Shown in pieces: positions 1 through 13,030 of a stretch of 64,000 bases of DNA (the stretch's first letter is position 1; each line of letters starts with the position of its first letter). A program made the position numbers and the translations under genes. The stretch is from positions 33,781,288 to 33,845,287 of the forward strand of contig OV884015.1 in assembly GCA_930367205.1 (NCBI GenBank), read 5' to 3'. This DNA comes from Acanthosoma haemorrhoidale (taxonomy: Eukaryota; Arthropoda; Insecta; Hemiptera; Acanthosomatidae). The notes under the pieces are model-generated. The model made no database searches. It was not told the origin of the DNA and was given only the letters and a program-made list of their open reading frames with translations.

Positions 1-615
1 TTTCCATCCCTTCTTATGTTATTTATACTTTACTGTAATAATGTATATTATGTATACATAAATATATCGACTTGTCATTATTAATCATTAGTTATGGTGC
101 TAATCCCACTACTGAAAATATTATTTCTTTGACTGATAATTATAAAAAAAAGTGAATATAATTCACTAATAATATGCTGGAATAGTACAAATTATGTAAG
201 TTGATTACTACAAACATTAGTTGAAAGATATTCAAATAAACACATCTACTTCGGACATACTTCGATGCGCTTCATAGGTGAACCGTTCACTAGAGAATTG
301 GTTCAACTGGTCAAAAGTCCGTCATTTGTTATCAGTACTGCTGATGACGTCTTTTTGACGTCATTTTCTCTTGATTTTCCGCTTTATTTTAGTGTGTTTC
401 CAACATATGATAAAAGATTTGATAGCTAAAACAGTACGCATTCCTCTTTTAATTTCTTTAATATTTTTTACCGTTCCATTATTTCAATTCAAAACTACAT
501 ATATTTTAATTATCAAAATTAGATAGAAATAAAGAAGTATTTTTTTCTCCTAGAGGAGACGCAAATATACAATATAATAAACATATCGTATAAACAGTCA
601 GGAGAGTTAAAGGAA
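1..615. other. AT-rich sequence, no gene seen
   Basis: No open frame with protein-like composition, no tRNA-like box pair and no clear repeat was seen here. It is ordinary AT-rich intergenic DNA. Confidence 0.5.
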
Positions 616-717
616 GTTTATACGAATAATAATGTATGTGTATGTTTATACAAATAAGAATGCATGTGTATGTTTATATGAATAAGAATGTATGTTTATG
701 TTTATACGAATGTGACC
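616..717. repeat. 28-bp minisatellite, about 3.6 copies
   Basis: Units begin at 616, 644, 672 and 700, each opening with GTTTATA and carrying the core AATAAGAATG. The units differ by a few substitutions; the last is cut after 18 bases. The period of 28 is not a multiple of 3 and the stretch has no coding features. Confidence 0.85.
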
Positions 718-1367
718 AATGTAAGTAGATGAAAGTAAAGAGGAATGAAATACTGCTGGAGAAAAGTGGAAGTAACTGTGTTTGATAGATAAGTTATCAT
801 ATCATTAGAAATTTCATGTATTTTGTTGTTCTTTTTCAAATTTCATGAAGTGTGACAGAAACGAAGAGCACTAAATATTGGATTATTGAGATTATTTATG
901 TTTGATCAAGCTGTTTAAATGTATTTATCAGACAAGTATGAACTTTCAAAATGATAAGGAGAACGCTCGGATCAGTAAGATTTATTCAATTATTCATTTT
1001 AAGTAGTATTCCCAAAGAAAATAAGACCTTTGAAAGAGTATGTTGATGATTAAATGTTTCTTTAAATGACATCTGAAAACAAATACATTTATTCATTCTG
1101 TCTATTATTCAATATTCTTTACCTTTGTGAGTCCGTTCTGCTATAGTAGTCATGAAAATGGTACTAACGATCTGAAATTTTAAAGGGATATTCAACAAAC
1201 CTCGGGCAACTCGACTTTTGGATAAGCTATAATAACAGTAAGCATGCAATCAAAATTTGCGAAATCACATGCTATTTAAGATTTAATGTTTAATTTTTCC
1301 CTTACTAAGAAAGAAATGCTACATATATTTTGTAATAACCTATCACAAACTTATACCCAGAGATATG

Positions 1368-2242
1368 TCGGGTCGTCACGAGGGGGTGCTTAGTTACGCT
1401 AGCCCTAGTGACGAAGTGAGGGTTGATTAGGCTATGACCTGGACAATTACTTCATGACGGGTCTTACTACTGAACTATCTGACTCCACATTTGATAGATA
1501 TGTGACCCGACAGTGCACTATGTTCAGGAGAAGAGGTCTTGGAAGATTTATGTGGTCTTGGAATGACCACGAATTCACACTCGGTATCTGAGGGTAGGCG
1601 ATAACCGTCCGGGTCCCAAAGGCGAGTGTGAACCGGAGAGAGGCAGACTAGATTGCCGTGGGAGACACTACTAGGTAAAGTTTGTAGGGCCTCGTCAACC
1701 GTTGTCCGCGAGGGATAGGTCTCTCTCAAGGAGGTGCTAGCGAGACAAAGGCACAGAATCCCACTAGGAAAGTGTGGGGTCTGACGAGGCCGGACTAAAA
1801 CATAGCGAGGTTAGGAAGAGAGATGCAGAGGTTTTCATAAATGAGAAGGCCAAATCTAGAAACATCAGTGCAGCTGCAGGTACCAGTCAGAGAGCCGTAG
1901 CTATGATTTATCGGCTAAAACTAGAGGGTATATATTCCCCCAGTAACCAATGATCTGGGGTCTTATTATGACCTACCAAACTGCAGGATTGCGATGACGC
2001 TAGACTGTTCTAGACAGGGACACACCCGCCCCCTAGCCGCTACCTGACGCCTGCTTCAAGGGTCTGACTAGTTTTTTGCATCTGCGTATTTTATTGTTTA
2101 CAATATTTACATTAGTATGTCTTATGGTTTGGTAATGATATTTACTTTTGTTTAAATTAATTTACAACATATTATAACCAATTTTCAATATATATACAAT
2201 AGAGTATAGGGTGATTTATCTTGTAATTAGCGGTCACTACAA
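1368..2242 (+). repeat. Interspersed repeat, copy A (~0.88 kb)
   Basis: This block aligns over its whole length with 13031-13925 in the same orientation. Shared landmarks are GGCTATGACCTGGAC, TATGTGACCCGACAGTGCAC (copy B has CATG for TATG), a GC-richer middle, and the end motif GGGTGATTTATCTT followed by CGGTC.CTACAA. Both copies hold a short minus-strand open frame (1475-1729 here) sharing the residues LSPVHTRLWDPDG and CEFVVIPRPH. I do not recognise the family. The shared frame could be a remnant of an element's protein or a by-product of GC-rich sequence. No terminal inverted repeats or flanking duplications were seen. Confidence 0.75.
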
Positions 2243-2759
2243 TGGCAATAAAGTTTTGATATCTAGCAATATAAATCCGGGTATTCCAAAAAAAATGTTA
2301 CACATTGTCACAAAAAATGCGCATTAAAAACATTAACTACTTAAATACATATAAAAGGTTTAAATTAAATTTCTTCAAAGGCTATCAGACATTGTGTTAA
2401 ATAAACGAACACCAATAAGGCTGGACGAAGAGCGAAAAAGCCAACAAGAATAAAAAAACACAACATATTATTTAATAAATATAATAATAACTGACCCGGG
2501 TCTCGTCTGCACCCGGATTTGACCCCCCGTGTCTTCCAATGTTGTTTTTTTTCTGGTTGGTCTGATCGGAATCGGCTCAGCGTTATAAGGACAAATGAGT
2601 GGCTACTTGACTCCTATTAATTATTATTATTAACATTTTTTTACATTTTATTGTATTGCGTAATCCCTTATTACATATTATGAAGTAATTCAATTTAGTT
2701 TAAATTATTCCCTCCCTCCAAATCATTATTAAAATAAAGTATATTAAATCATCATTTAG
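2243..2759. other. Intergenic, no gene seen
   Basis: AT-rich sequence with a short GC-richer patch near 2495-2600. No ORF, SINE box or repeat partner was recognised. Confidence 0.4.
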
Positions 2760-3413
2760 CTCTGCTCCATGTGGTTCATATTCATCAGCATTCTTATTTA
2801 TTTATTTAACCCTATCAAAAATGTTTTCGATCATTTCAATTTGTTGCGTAAAGATCAGAAAGGCTCTAGTTTAGCATTTCTGATCTTTACGCTCCTTTTT
2901 CAGAACCGCGTCATTCGACCCGCACTGTTCTTTCTCACTCCACCACTCTCTGGAATTCTCTCCCTCTTAATATCCACCATGCTTCATCCTTACTAACATT
3001 TAAAACCCTCCAATTCCACCACATTGCCACTCAGACAGACGCTTCCTAACCTTGGATCTTTGCATTCATTTACACTACTACAATCATCCCCATAAACCCA
3101 TAGCTGCAACCTTTTAAAATAGTAACCAATAATATTTATGTATTTAATTGAATTACTATTATTTCTCTCTCATATTTTTTTAAAATTTAATTGTGTATTA
3201 TAATTTAGTTTTCTTATTCTTTATTCAAACCAATCCTTGAATGATATTTTTTAATTTGAGGAGTACCTTTTAGTTTATATTATTTAGTGATGTATTGTTT
3301 CTTTTTAGTTGACTAGAGCTGTATTTATTTATTTGCGCAATGATATTTCACCTATATTATATCCATAGGGGACATGGTCCCTGAATAAAGATTTGTTTTT
3401 CTATTTTATTCTA
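2760..3413 (+). mobile_element. Decayed non-LTR retrotransposon 3' end
   Basis: Reading plus-strand frames with frameshifts around 2900-3060 gives pieces such as RTASFD, TLWNSLP and ASSLLTFKTL. These resemble the C-terminal end of LINE reverse-transcriptase proteins, where a W-N-S-L-P motif is common. An AT-rich 3' region follows, ending in GGGACATGGTCCCTGAATAA, which carries an AATAAA-type signal. Stops and frameshifts make it non-functional. The fragment contains a perfect 16-bp inverted repeat at 2846-2861/2877-2892. The clade is not determined. Confidence 0.55.
2846..2892. repeat. Perfect 16-bp inverted repeat (hairpin)
   Basis: GCGTAAAGATCAGAAA at 2846-2861 is exactly reverse-complemented at 2877-2892. 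The 15-base spacer can pair by another three bases (GCT/AGC) after one mismatch. It lies inside the LINE 3' fragment. Confidence 0.9.
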
Positions 3414-3940
3414 TTATGAAATAAATTATGCGCTTTCTCAATTTTCGAAATTATTTTACCAGTTTGTTACTCACGCTCTTTAAGTTCTATTTTTTGCTCC
3501 TTAATAAATTCTTAAATTTTGTTTAATAACTGAATAACTCTGCAATAGGAGTTTTAATGTTGGATTTAATTTTTTTTTTTTTAATTAACAAGAAAGGAGC
3601 TCCTCGTGAAAGTTGACGAGTAAAAACGTAAGGCTGGAAAATTGAAGTTCAATTACGGCTTTAGACCCGGCCCGGTGCAATTAGGAGAATCCTTGTAGTG
3701 AAAAAACACTCGGAAAAGTTAAAGCCATTTTTCTACCAGTGTTTTCTACGCTCGTAGTTAAGGCTTAATGAGGCCCCCTTGGGGATTCAATACTTTGATG
3801 GATTGAGGCCAAGGGGTGGATTCAATTTTTAAAACGAATAGCACTCCTTGAGGAACATTCGGGTCTAGCACAGCACCCCCCCCCCCTAAAGTTTTTTATT
3901 TGAGATAACATACATGTTAACCTCATTTTATGTAATAGCA
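3414..3940. other. Intergenic with GC-richer patch
   Basis: A T-rich run near 3571-3580 precedes a GC-richer patch (3600-3870) with no protein-like frame. A run of C lies near 3877-3888. No known family was recognised. Confidence 0.4.
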
Positions 3941-4277
3941 CATGCCTTGGAACCAAAAATCATTTGCATTAAAGTATACATTAGTATCAATAATTGATTT
4001 AAGATTCCAACTGGAAAGGAATCAGCTGACGACAAACAGAAAAAAGTATAGGAACCTGTTTTATTTAAAAAACCAGTGTTTTTCATGACGTATGAGATAA
4101 AATAATAACACATGCCTTGGAACCAAAAATCATTTGCATTAAAGTATACATTAGTATCAATAATTGATTTAAGATTCCAACTGGAAAGGAATCAACTGAC
4201 GACAAACAGAAAAAAGTATAGGAACCTGTTTTTTTTTAAAAAAACAGTGTTTTTCATGACGTATGAGATAAAATAAG
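3941..4277. repeat. Tandem duplication, two 170-bp units
   Basis: Unit 1 starts at 3941 and unit 2 at 4111, both with CATGCCTTGGAACC, and both run to GACGTATGAGATAAAATAA. They differ at only a few positions (for example CAGCTGAC against CAACTGAC, and the length of a T run). This indicates a recent local duplication. Confidence 0.9.
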
Positions 4278-7189
4278 TATATGATGCTGATGTAAACAAA
4301 CTATTTATATATCTTATTTCTTATTGATTTGTCCGTCGGATAAGAATAATATTTCAATTATTAAAATTCACACTATGTAAAAAAAAACAAATTTTCCAAG
4401 AGGCTCTTCAAAACGTTTATTAATTTTTACACTCTCAGCCGACTTTTCGCTAATTCGAGCATCTTTAAGAATATAAATGATATTATTTTTTTAATCATTA
4501 TTTCATACCGAATTTACTGTTTAAATTTACTGTTTGTTTTCTTGTCGGATGGAGTATAGAATCATATTTTAATTAAAATATTAAAACTTCGACTTGTGAC
4601 GTAAAAATTAATAGAAGATTTTTGAGGAAACTCTGAAACCTTTTGTGAAAATTTTTTGAGTGTTAACGCTTTAGAATATTATTTAAATTATTAGTAATGA
4701 TGTACAGTTTAGAAGTAGTTATGGTGGAGTAGGTACTATAGTTCTTGCGGTGGAAAACCTAGAATAGAAGGTCAATTGTTCTTTATTAGACTCCTAGCTG
4801 TAGCTTACAAAGCAAAAAAAAAAATTTGGCCTAAAGGAACAAGTAAGATTTTTTTTCTGGAATGCTTGATGTTTGTTGATCACATTGCGATTATTATTAT
4901 TTAAAAGTATCCCGTCAAAAACCACAACCTGAAACAATAATAAGCAGGAGGTTCACTGAATCAAATTTATTAGTTTTTTATCTTGTAAAATGGTTTTAAC
5001 CTGTCGATAACCTAAAATGTAGATAATGGTTATTCCTGCCCTTGATATGTGAGGTCATTGTATAAAGCTTATTATGTATTATTTTATCTGTTTTCTATGA
5101 ACGTAAATTTAATTGTTTAGTATGTATTTTGTTTGAGTTTTAGCCCTGAGGATGCGAAAAGCAAAACGCTGACTGTTGATGATCAATAATAAATAGTATT
5201 TTCGTTTTTTTAAACTAGCTTTCACATATTGTAATTATTAAATACAAATAAATTAATGTATTAATACTCAAGAATTAAACAATATCTCATGTAATAATCA
5301 AGTGTATTTCTCACTGATAACTAATATTCGTAACTGTATGGGATTTCATTTCTGAAATAGCCATTTGCGTTATTGCCAGTAAACGTATGTACTAAGCATT
5401 CAATACCCATGTATTTTAAATCAATAATTTTATTAACACATTGCTTCATTTCATAAATTCAGAAGATCACAAAGATGTATATTTCATATTGGTCCATTAA
5501 GCTTAAATTAGTCTAATGCCTGCCTACTACTAAGTATTTAGACAATAGAACGGTATAACTTTGAACTTTAGACAAAGCAGAAGAGGGGCACTTTACTCTA
5601 ATTGGGCTTGATGCTAGGGTAAATGGATTATTAACGTAGTACTTTCACCTAAAATTATCATATAAATTAGGTAATCAATTAAAATGTAGTATTTATAATT
5701 AAATAACATATTATTCAAAAATTTACTAACAAATTATATATATCAAACTCTATAATTGTCTACTAAATTGATCGTAAAAATGATTCAATTGATATGAAAC
5801 ATTTATAGTCTATTCCAAAACGATTTGAATTCAGTACGCTGATTGTGCTGCTTCTCAAGTTACCGCTCAGTAGCTAGTAAATATTCAAAGCTCTGACATA
5901 AACAAACTATTGTCTGTAAGATTATTATCTTAAAATTATATCAAAAATATTTCCTAAAAATCATAAATGCTGTATGACTCCCTAATATTAGGAAATGAAA
6001 GTAATGTTTTATTTTATGGCAATAAATTACATTTTTGTTCGATAAAAAGACTATTTTACAGTGGCTGAGATTATATTTTATTTTCATCCAAAAAAAAAAA
6101 AACTATATTTTTTTACAATCTTTTGATTACCATTTAAAAACCTACGTGAATCACCTCCAGTATAGTCTGGTCTCTTCGCTGATATATATTTAAAGATTAG
6201 TTTAAATTAAACTAAAAACAAAATGAGGTTTAAATAATGAAAATAAAACACTACTACTGGCCACTGATCAACTAGTAATGAACCAGTTGATTGAATATTA
6301 TTATTTTTTAAAGATATCGCCAGTTTTTTTCCCTAAATAGTTAAAGTAAATAAGAACCAGATAAAAAGTTGTTTGTTTTCATTTTCACATTCCATAAATA
6401 ATCTATTTTGAAATTCAAATCTTCATAATTCGTGGTGATAAAACTGTTTTGGACTGACAATAATCAATTTGATTCAAGAGGTGCAACTCGCAGTTCGTAT
6501 AATTATTATTTACTTGGTGATAAGGCCATGTTGATAACACCTTCCGTAAATCGGATCCGTTCAGTGAATCATATTACAACGAGGCAATCAACTGTTAGGT
6601 GGTTTAAACGTGTCGAGTTCAAATCTTGACAAATGCTGACAGTATATTTTCATTCAATCGAGGTTTAGTGAATAACATAATGCAAGTTCTCTTTTATCCT
6701 TATTAACAAAATATATGCTATTGTTTGTTAGGAACGTCAGTATTTGTTTTGAATCAGCTTAGGCTTGTACTAATATCTCACGTATTTTTCCATTCTCATC
6801 AAAATTAAACTAAATAAAACATAGTGAAAATTCTAAACTGATAAATTCTGAATCATTCCCTTGCCAAATCAAGATATAAATTTAGTTTTCGGACTCTAGA
6901 AAAGTATGCCGTTCTGTAGGTACACCGCCCTCCCTACCTATGTTTCGAGTAAGAATTTTAAACTTGCCAAAACCCCCAAAAATATTATTCATAGTTTATA
7001 CTCATTTAAAAGACTTGTTAAAATTTCAGTTTGTTACATACTTAATGGGAGTAACTTTACATGGCTTAAAACTCTTGACAAATTATATTCTTGTTGTTCC
7101 GGAAGAGCTTGATGATTAGCAGTGTTCATTAGTTTATTTAAATCTTATTTTACAATTATAAAGTGATTAATTTATTAATATAGCCTCAT
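4278..7189. other. Intergenic, no gene seen
   Basis: AT-rich DNA. The only structured piece is a CCTGAGGATG...CAAAACGCTG motif at about 5146-5180, similar to the ends of the repeat family described at 54-55 kb. The short open frames here have no protein-like character. Confidence 0.4.
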
Positions 7190-7520
7190 TAGTGTTTTAC
7201 TAACCTTCATGAGGGCCATTCTCTGATCATCTGGAAGATCGCGCACTACGACCGGTGGCATGGCTGACGAAATCACTCCTTCAACGGACGATGGTGTACT
7301 GAGGTGACTGGATGCGGTCTATCGACTTCGCGGGTACGGGCCGAACAACCCCGATGATGGCCGAACATATCAACAAGTGGCAAGTTCGGTTTTCTGCCCG
7401 GGCTCCAGATTATTGGATAATCTGTCAACTAACAACATGCCCCCGGGAACCGTTGGAATGCACGGTGCCTACAGCGGAAGCGTCAACAAAGAAGCTCTCG
7501 TCAGGGTCTATTTTCTTCAC
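7190..7520. other. Unidentified GC-richer segment
   Basis: This stretch is clearly richer in G+C than its surroundings. One plus-strand frame reads through residues such as MPPGTVGMHGAYSGSVNKEA near 7436-7495, but I cannot assign it to a family, and the frame is short and broken on both sides. It could be a decayed transposon exon or a captured gene fragment. Confidence 0.3.
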
Positions 7521-10500
7521 AAAAAGTTGCATAACCCAAAAGATTTATTTTGAAAAATATACCCATCAGTCAGATCTGATACTAAGTAATTACCCCGAAA
7601 ATTCGATGCTGAAAAAGTAATGAATGTGCTTTCACTGAGAAAAGGTATGAATTGAAGCAGTATGAGGTTGGGGCTGCGAGGCGCAATTTTAAAGAACACT
7701 CATGAATTCTTCGATCGTGAAATTCTATATATTATGACTAAGAAAAATATTGATAACTCTATCGGAATCCACATACATCATTTATTTTGATAATGAATAA
7801 AAATAAACTGTGATAAACTTACATACATATTTATGTAAGTATAAACAAAGAGTATTATTTCTGAATGTAAGCAGTGTGAAATAAAAATAATTTCATAAAT
7901 GATGTATAATGTGCAAATGTTTCATGCTTATGTTCATTGATCTCTTCAAAAATGCTATCTCAAGCTTATTTTCTTTTACGTCTGAAAATGTTTCTTTTCA
8001 AAACCAGAATATATTCACCCCTTTCTCTGTCTGTTCATGTCACTGATGTTTCCTGTTTGGGCCAGAGGCATACAATTTTACATGGGTATTTAAAAGGGTA
8101 TATTTAATTCAATGACCCGATGAAATGAAAAACTCTACATGCATAAAATAAGATAATACTAAATAATAAGTTATTGTGCGACAAATGCTCAATTAGAATC
8201 TCAAATTAATTTCGGTAAGATGAAAAATTTGTTTTTCAAAATTCAACATTTTTTTTTATTGATATCTGATATTTTTTCTTAAATGTGTTGTTATTTGTTT
8301 GCTGTGTTTTAGCAGCCCAATTAAAATATGGCATCCTGTCATTACTGAAAAAAGTGGTTCTCCCTTGCGTGTTTGAACGCTTCCCACTTCATGCGACAAT
8401 GGTTGGGAATTTTTGGCCTCATACTAAGTGGATCTCCTATGAGTGGGCTGTGATTATTTTGTTAATTATATCCAAACATTCAAAAAGGCAGTTAGCAAAA
8501 ATTAGTTCAAAATCAACATACCTTTTTCATTAAACATATTTTTCTAAGTTAATGCTTATCGGCTTTAGAATTAAAAAACAAAGGAAAAAAAGGTACAGAG
8601 AGACAACACGCATGAAAGTTAGAACTAGACTGTTTATTTCGAGTCTATAAACCTGTATATTTACATTCGGGATGTTTACATCCTGACGTTCGGGGATTAA
8701 GGTTGAGTACTGATGCTGCCCGGAGCTTAACTTCTACACAGCCATATATAAATGTAACCAAGAAATCTTGGAGGTTTTATTTTTATTAAATGACTAGGAC
8801 CTTTTGACATTTTAAAATTCATCTCATTGAAGTTTTCTAAATGTGTCCATATTTAACATATTTTCAGCCTTCCAGTTTAAAAAAAAGTTGCTCATTTGTA
8901 ATTAACAATATCATCTTTAACCACGATCCATCCCTCACTAGTGTCTGATTATTGATAACAATATATAATAAACGATTTAATGTATATAAAATATTAGCTG
9001 TGTCGGTATTCAATTTTTTTAATTTGGGAGTGAAAATAAATTGGGGGTCTCATTGTTTTGAAAATTAGATTAAAAGCTTTCCGTGACAACTCTTTTGACT
9101 ATGGGCACGGATTTAATACAATTAATAACACGAAACCCCTTCATGCTAACTGGCTATAATTATTGCTACACATAGTACGATTACCAATTATTGGCAGAAT
9201 AAACACTGACAAACAAATTTACTCAGTCAGACTAACAAAAGAACAAAACATTCAATTCAAAGAGAACTCTGATTTCCTGATTGATCCAAACAGCAATTCA
9301 AGTAAAAGCTATTAGCTAAACGGAATGTATATTTATTTATAGCGATCCAAATTGTAATAAACATAGTGTAACAGTGTAGAGTGTAGTAATGTCTACAACA
9401 CTTCTAAAAAGAGAAAAATACTATGGAAGAAAAAGATACTCTTGAGGTTTTTGTTCTATGAATTCAACAATGGAAAGTTGTCGGTTTTGGGAAACTCTAT
9501 TTACATACCTCGGCCACATTAAAGTTATGTAACTGTCCTGTTGGTGCCTATTTGTACACATGCACTATTACTTTCTAACTGATTTATTTTACTTAGGCAA
9601 ATACCTCTTTATATAGTATTGTTAACATATTACCCACTGGATATACATCGATAATTTCATCGTTGCATAGACTAGAAAATATGTGGTTAAATATTTTAAA
9701 ACTTCAGCATATAAACTGTAGAGACGAAATTCATTATAGCTACATTCAACAAGTACTATTGTAGATTCCAAATAACAGAAGGTATCCTTTATTCTGTTAA
9801 TCCTTTAATATTCACTCCAAAAGTGTCAACTTTTCCATTGAATCGTCCAATTACAAAGGAGTTTTTTTGCGTCTATCTTCCAATCGTAGAAAGTAGTACT
9901 TTTAAATTACAGTAGTTTACTTGAAAAAAAAACTTTTTAGTGTGGGCCATAGTTTTCCTGTAGGCTTCTAGTAGGATATATCTAGTAAGATTGGAGTCCA
10001 ATGGTTTTAGTTTTAATCGAATTCATAGAACTTATTGAGTCAGTTACTAAAAGATAATTTCCAATGGGTTAAGTTTTGATGATTCACAGAGCTTTAAATC
10101 ACAATGAGTTCAGCTGAGTACATCATTGAATCTAAGCTGTAAGCTTTTCTTGGGGGTTCTATTTTCATAGTCAGCGCTGCGCCCAAATTTATATTCCCAT
10201 TCACATGTGTTTGTAAAAATTATACTAGAAGAATATTTATCAAATATTTCGGGGAATAATATTTCTTTTTAAATCGTTATGTATTTCTTTACTTGTTAAA
10301 AAATATGAAGAAATTTCAGTTCTTTCAAATAATATTTATAGTTTTGTTAGATATTCCAAACGTGCCATTCTAGTTATTATTTTTTCATTTTTCATTTATC
10401 ATTCTGTCACAAAGATCTGAGGTAGGTTTTAGTGTTGAGGGCGTTTCTATGTTCATACTGGTATTTTGAAATTGTTTTTGAAGAAAACATGTACACTGTC

Positions 10501-11129
10501 TCGCTAACTAAGAAATCTATACAGAATAATGAGGTCTAGTCGTTGATCTTAGAAATTTATTAACTTTACTTGATTAGTAACTATATTTTCCCAATTTAAA
10601 TGGTTTTTAGTTAAAAGAGATACGAAAAAACTGTTTCGAAGATCACAATAAAGAAAAACTTAAAATAAATGAAAATTTGTTTCAGGACATATCCCAGTTA
10701 GAATAGCAAAAACGAATATTTAAGCTGCAGAGGCAACAAACTTATCAACTCATTTCTTATGTAAACAGTTTTTAGTAATTATATAATATATAAGTTTGAT
10801 TACTAATTGAAAAAATGAAATAAAGGAAAATATTATTATACATATAGTTTGATGAGGCAGGATAATTAAAATAATAAATCAGTAACTAGACAAGGCTAAA
10901 ATTACGGCATTATGTATTGTTATCATTGTGAGGAGAGCAGGAAAGAATTGAGGGTGAAATATATTGATGGGGATGGTGTTACAGAAGTTTTTGGTGAGGA
11001 CATGGAATGAGGCATCAAAATAATTGGTTCAATAGAAAATGTCAGATTGGGGGGTTTTCATTGAGGGGAGGAGATGGTATATAAAAGAAGGATAAAAAAG
11101 ATTCTTACTTGAATTTATGAGATTCAAAG
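7521..11129. other. Intergenic, no gene seen
   Basis: AT-rich with scattered short open frames of unremarkable composition. No repeat partner within the window was recognised. Confidence 0.4.
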
Positions 11130-11297
11130 TTTTAACTAGATATCTAATGGTTAGCTAAACTGTTCTGGGTTCCACTCCCAAGATGGAAAGTGAATTTATT
11201 TCATTTCCATAAATGGAAATGGGTGGATCCCAGCAGGATAGCTTTCCTTCCATCCCTAAATGTGAGTAAATAAGGATGTAAATAATTAAAAAAAACT
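11130..11297 (+). mobile_element. SINE-like element (tRNA-related head)
   Basis: An A-box-like stretch (CTAATGGTTAGCT near 11143) and a B-box-like GGGTTCCACTCC at 11168-11179 are about 25 bases apart. A body of about 110 bases follows, and then an A-rich end (near 11287-11295). The layout is that of a tRNA-derived SINE. The head is too diverged for an intact tRNA. Confidence 0.45.
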
Positions 11298-12319
11298 TTA
11301 AATTCAAAATAGTTTTTATTGTATAGATACCAAATTAATTACTTCATGTCAAAATTTAAATAAAACTCACTAACAAAACCTAAATCAATCTCAAAACTCA
11401 ACTAAGGGAAACGTATCCTCCATGAATGTGAACTTAAACTGACCCTGTCTAGGTGTGGCTAGTCAAATTCGGGCTTAGTATGATTTATTATCAGCCAGTT
11501 TTAGCGTTAAACAAATTCACCGGAGATATGAAATTCACGACTGCCATTTTAAATAATTTAACAGCTACTGAATTCGAAAGAAAATCGAATAATTACATAA
11601 AAAACTGTAAAAATTTATAAATTAAAACGTCTTAAATACGATGACTAAAAGATTACCAAATATTCTTAATAAAAAGATAATATTAAGGAGCGCTTACATT
11701 GCTTTATAATGCTAACAGCAATCAATATCTCAAAAAAATATAAAAATCTTTAAAAAAAAATGTTTTTAACGATTATTTCAATAAATCAATTAAACTCCTT
11801 TCTGTAGCTCAATTTTGCTAAACCCAATTACATTACACGCAAGGCTTTTATGTTGACCCATTAACTATTTAATATAATTTATTACCCACAGCTAAAAATT
11901 TTCAAGAAATCTAGAAGCATCTTCGTTTTGTGTAGCAGTACACACCAGCCATCCGTGAAATTACTAGCTGGAATTATGCGGCACGTGGGTACTCTTGGCA
12001 GTCTGGAGACCCTCTGGGGATTCCTATCTCCAGTCGGCGTTTCAAGCAAGAAGAATCTCAAACGGCATATGTAATCAATATAAAACATTGAAAAAACTGT
12101 GAATTTTCCTGATAATTATAATATAATAACTATAATATAATTATTAAGGAACTCAACAGTTTTATCTATGGTTTGTATTGATTTCATATGCAGTTTAACA
12201 TTACTTTTCCTTGCAATATTATTAAATTTTATAACAATTATATTAAAGATTATATGAAATTAATACTTTTTTTTTTAATTAGTGCTACGTTTTAATTCCT
12301 TTTCCTTTCTTTTCTCTAG

Positions 12320-12388
12320 AGTTTGAAGTCGTCAGGAATCGAACCCTAGGTCTCCTGAGTTAGAAATCAGCACTATACTACGGAAAGA
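12320..12388 (-). mobile_element. tRNA-derived SINE head (minus strand)
   Basis: On the minus strand TAGTATAGTGCTGAT (A box) is followed by GGGTTCGATTCC (B box, 12335-12346). The arrangement resembles tRNA-Asp or tRNA-Glu, but the anticodon arm is shortened and cannot form a normal cloverleaf. I read it as a SINE head rather than a working tRNA gene. Confidence 0.6.
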
Positions 12389-13030
12389 TATAAATAACTT
12401 TATTATAACTTCATGCTCCATCAATAACTATTGCACTTATGATAATAAAAACATATTTAAATAATAATATAACTGTAGCAAATCGTATGAAAACCAAAAT
12501 TAATAATATAACGTTAAAAAGAATATAAAAAAATGACATAAAATTAATAATTAACAAATATAAAATAAAGACATAAAGGCATAACTGTATCATAGGTTAC
12601 CAATTCACTGTAGTCTATGAGGTCAAAAAATGCGTTTGAGTATTGATTAAACCTGCTCTTGATTGAAAGTGATCATTGATTAAGCTCTGCTTCCCAATAA
12701 GCCGTGCACAATCAATTCATTATTTAAATTTTACTTTATTCTATTTTATGTTCTATTTATTTGTTTTTCTTACAATTTACTATCATGCCATCTATATTAT
12801 GACTATTTTTTTTTGTAAAATTACAATTGACTTTGTCTAAGCTTGAAAATGACCAAGTTTAATAGACATATCATTTCATTGCACAACGTTTAACGTAAAT
12901 CATGTTGTCAAGTTTACGTGCATCATTTAACTGTCTTTATCTTTTAAAAAAGCTATTTGTGCAATAATGTAATTATAAGTAGCGATATTAAGTTTCGGTG
13001 ATAGAGGGTGCGAAAATTTAAAAAAGTCTT

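Noticed and set aside
3877..3888. C homopolymer as an element boundary
   Set aside because: No paired structure or flanking duplication around it.
12320..12388. tRNA gene
   Set aside because: A and B boxes are present, but the anticodon arm is too short and the acceptor ends do not pair; a SINE head explains it.
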